In this document: positions 24,710-25,156 of the stretch, one piece after another | Layout of the letters: every line of letters begins with the position of its first letter | Numbering within the stretch: position 1 is the first letter of the stretch | DNA from: Saccoglossus kowalevskii | Lineage: Eukaryota > Hemichordata > Enteropneusta > Harrimaniidae | DNA: 25,156 nucleotides | Assembly: GCF_000003605.2 (NCBI RefSeq) | Contig: NW_003146487.1 | Coordinates: 1 to 25,156 of the forward strand | Reading direction: 5' to 3' | The notes under the pieces: model-generated | Database searches by the model: none | What the model saw: the letters and a program-made list of their open reading frames with translations, nothing else | Told to the model about the DNA's origin: nothing | Made by a program: the position numbers and the translations under genes

Positions 24710-25147
24710 GATTTGAAGAGAACACACTTACAACACAGCCTGTCTGATTTGAGGAGAACACACTTACAACACAGCTTGTCTGATTTGAAGAGAACACACT
24801 TACAACACAGACTGTCTGATTTGAGTGGAACAGACTTATAACACAGCATGTCTGATTTGAGGAGAACACACATACAACACAGCCTGTCTGATTTGAGGGG
24901 AACACACTTACATCACAGCCTGTCGGATTTGAGGAGAACACACTTACAACACAGCTTGTCTGATTTGAAGAGAACACACTTACAACACAGCCTGTCTGAT
25001 TTGAAGAGAACACACTTACAACACAGCCTGTCTGATTTGAAGAGAAGACACTTACAACACAGCCTGTCTGATTTGAGGGGAACACAATTATAACACAGCC
25101 TGTCTGATTTGAAGAGAACACACTAACATCACAGCCTGTCGGATTTG
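24710..25147. repeat. Long-range duplicated segment, right member
   Basis: Partner of 5342-5779. The match ends at 25147, where the left member continues with AAGAGAACAC but this one reads TGATGAACT to the end of the window. Confidence 0.82.
24836..25094. repeat. 7-unit cassette bounded by two TTATAAC units (copy 6)
   Basis: Boundary motifs lie at 24836 and 25088. It shares AGAAGACAC and the GAGTGGAACAGAC left boundary with the copy at 5468, more than 19 kb away, so these two are closest relatives despite lying at opposite ends of the window. Confidence 0.9.
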
Positions 25148-25156
25148 TGATGAACT
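25148..25156. other. Possible right edge of the array or of the contig
   Basis: The last nine bases, TGATGAACT, match the expected AAGAGAACA at only four positions, after an otherwise perfect unit. Nine bases are too few to tell a true array edge from a poor sequence end. Confidence 0.4.

Larger units (their letters stand above)
1..25156. repeat. 36-bp tandem minisatellite/satellite array, about 700 units
   Basis: Every part of the window is the same 36-bp unit repeated head to tail; a clean copy lies at 199-234. Landmarks are GATTTGA, AGAACACAC, TTACAACACAG and CCTGTCT. Common variants are GATTGG or GATGTG for GATTTG, AAG/AGG, GGGGAAC, ACACGC, TTACAT, CAATAC, TTATAAC, CTCTCT, GTCGG, and AGCTTG or AGTCTG. 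The unit phase can be followed through the window: all shifts are small local indels summing to minus 41 bases, giving about 700 units. Substitutions fall at all three positions of any putative codon, which argues against protein selection. No stretch over 300 bases contains anything but this repeat, apart from indel-damaged copies. No inverted copies were seen, so all units share one orientation. Family name and host are not recognised. Confidence 0.99.

Noticed and set aside
181-25094. TTATAAC units as TATA-box promoters
   Set aside because: They are single-base variants of TTACAAC carried by duplication, with no start-site context or downstream gene.
1-25156. CRISPR array (36 bp is a usual CRISPR repeat length)
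   Set aside because: The units abut with no spacers, the repeat is not palindromic at its ends, and no cas genes are present.
1-25156. Steroid-receptor half-site AGAACA in nearly every unit
   Set aside because: The second half-site (TGTTCT after three bases) is absent: the sequence there is TTACAA. A six-base match repeated by the array is not evidence of regulation.
1-25156. Centromeric CENP-B box within the unit
   Set aside because: I found no match to the TTCG...CGGG core; the consensus unit has no CpG at all. A centromeric role can be neither shown nor excluded.

Overview
The whole 25,156-base window is one tandem array of a 36-bp minisatellite or satellite unit. I count about 700 head-to-tail copies: 25,156 bases plus a net loss of 41 bases from indels, divided by 36. 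I find no unique sequence, protein gene, RNA gene, transposon, CRISPR spacer or recognisable promoter. The size, the nested higher-order repeats and the absence of genes point to a eukaryotic chromosome, probably an animal. The species and chromosomal position cannot be read from the sequence.

A typical unit lies at 199-234. Its landmarks in order are GATTTGA, AGAACACAC, TTACAACACAG and CCTGTCT. The consensus has 13 A, 9 C, 8 T and 6 G (about 42% GC) and no CpG. Because 36 is 12 x 3, one forward frame (LKRTHLQHSLSD) and two reverse frames (DRLCCKCVLFKS and TGCVVSVFSSNQ) have no stop in the consensus. Long open frames therefore occur on both strands; the longest is 1,472 codons. I treat all of them as artefacts of the period, not genes.

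The interest lies in the higher-order structure. Units differ at a few diagnostic bases, and ordered series of these variants recur. They include a 7-unit cassette bounded by two TTATAAC units exactly 252 bp apart (six copies), a 180-bp pentamer duplicated in tandem (eight places), a 4-bp-deleted unit heading a shared block (six copies), tandem blocks of 24 and 25 units (9117-10881), and a 94-unit duplication (about 11880-13720 against 15260-17100, offset 3380). A TTTCATCAC unit, usually followed by two GATGTGAAG units, occurs 24 times and works as a ruler. Distances between these anchors are whole multiples of 36 once the visible indels are counted.

Region by region: 1-850 is fairly plain array. 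850-2265 holds the first deleted-unit block. 2265-5080 is a distinct family carrying AGAATGTCGG and AACATTC variants. 5080-8300 has pentamer pairs and ends in an indel-rich patch. 8330-17100 is the most regular part, with cassettes, pentamers and the 94-unit duplication. 17100-18915 returns to the 2265-3300 family and is bounded by indel clusters. 18916-19218 has 13 missing bases in about 300 bp and is a likely consensus-error or joint region. 19218-25147 returns to the main family. The last nine bases depart from the repeat and may mark an array or contig edge.
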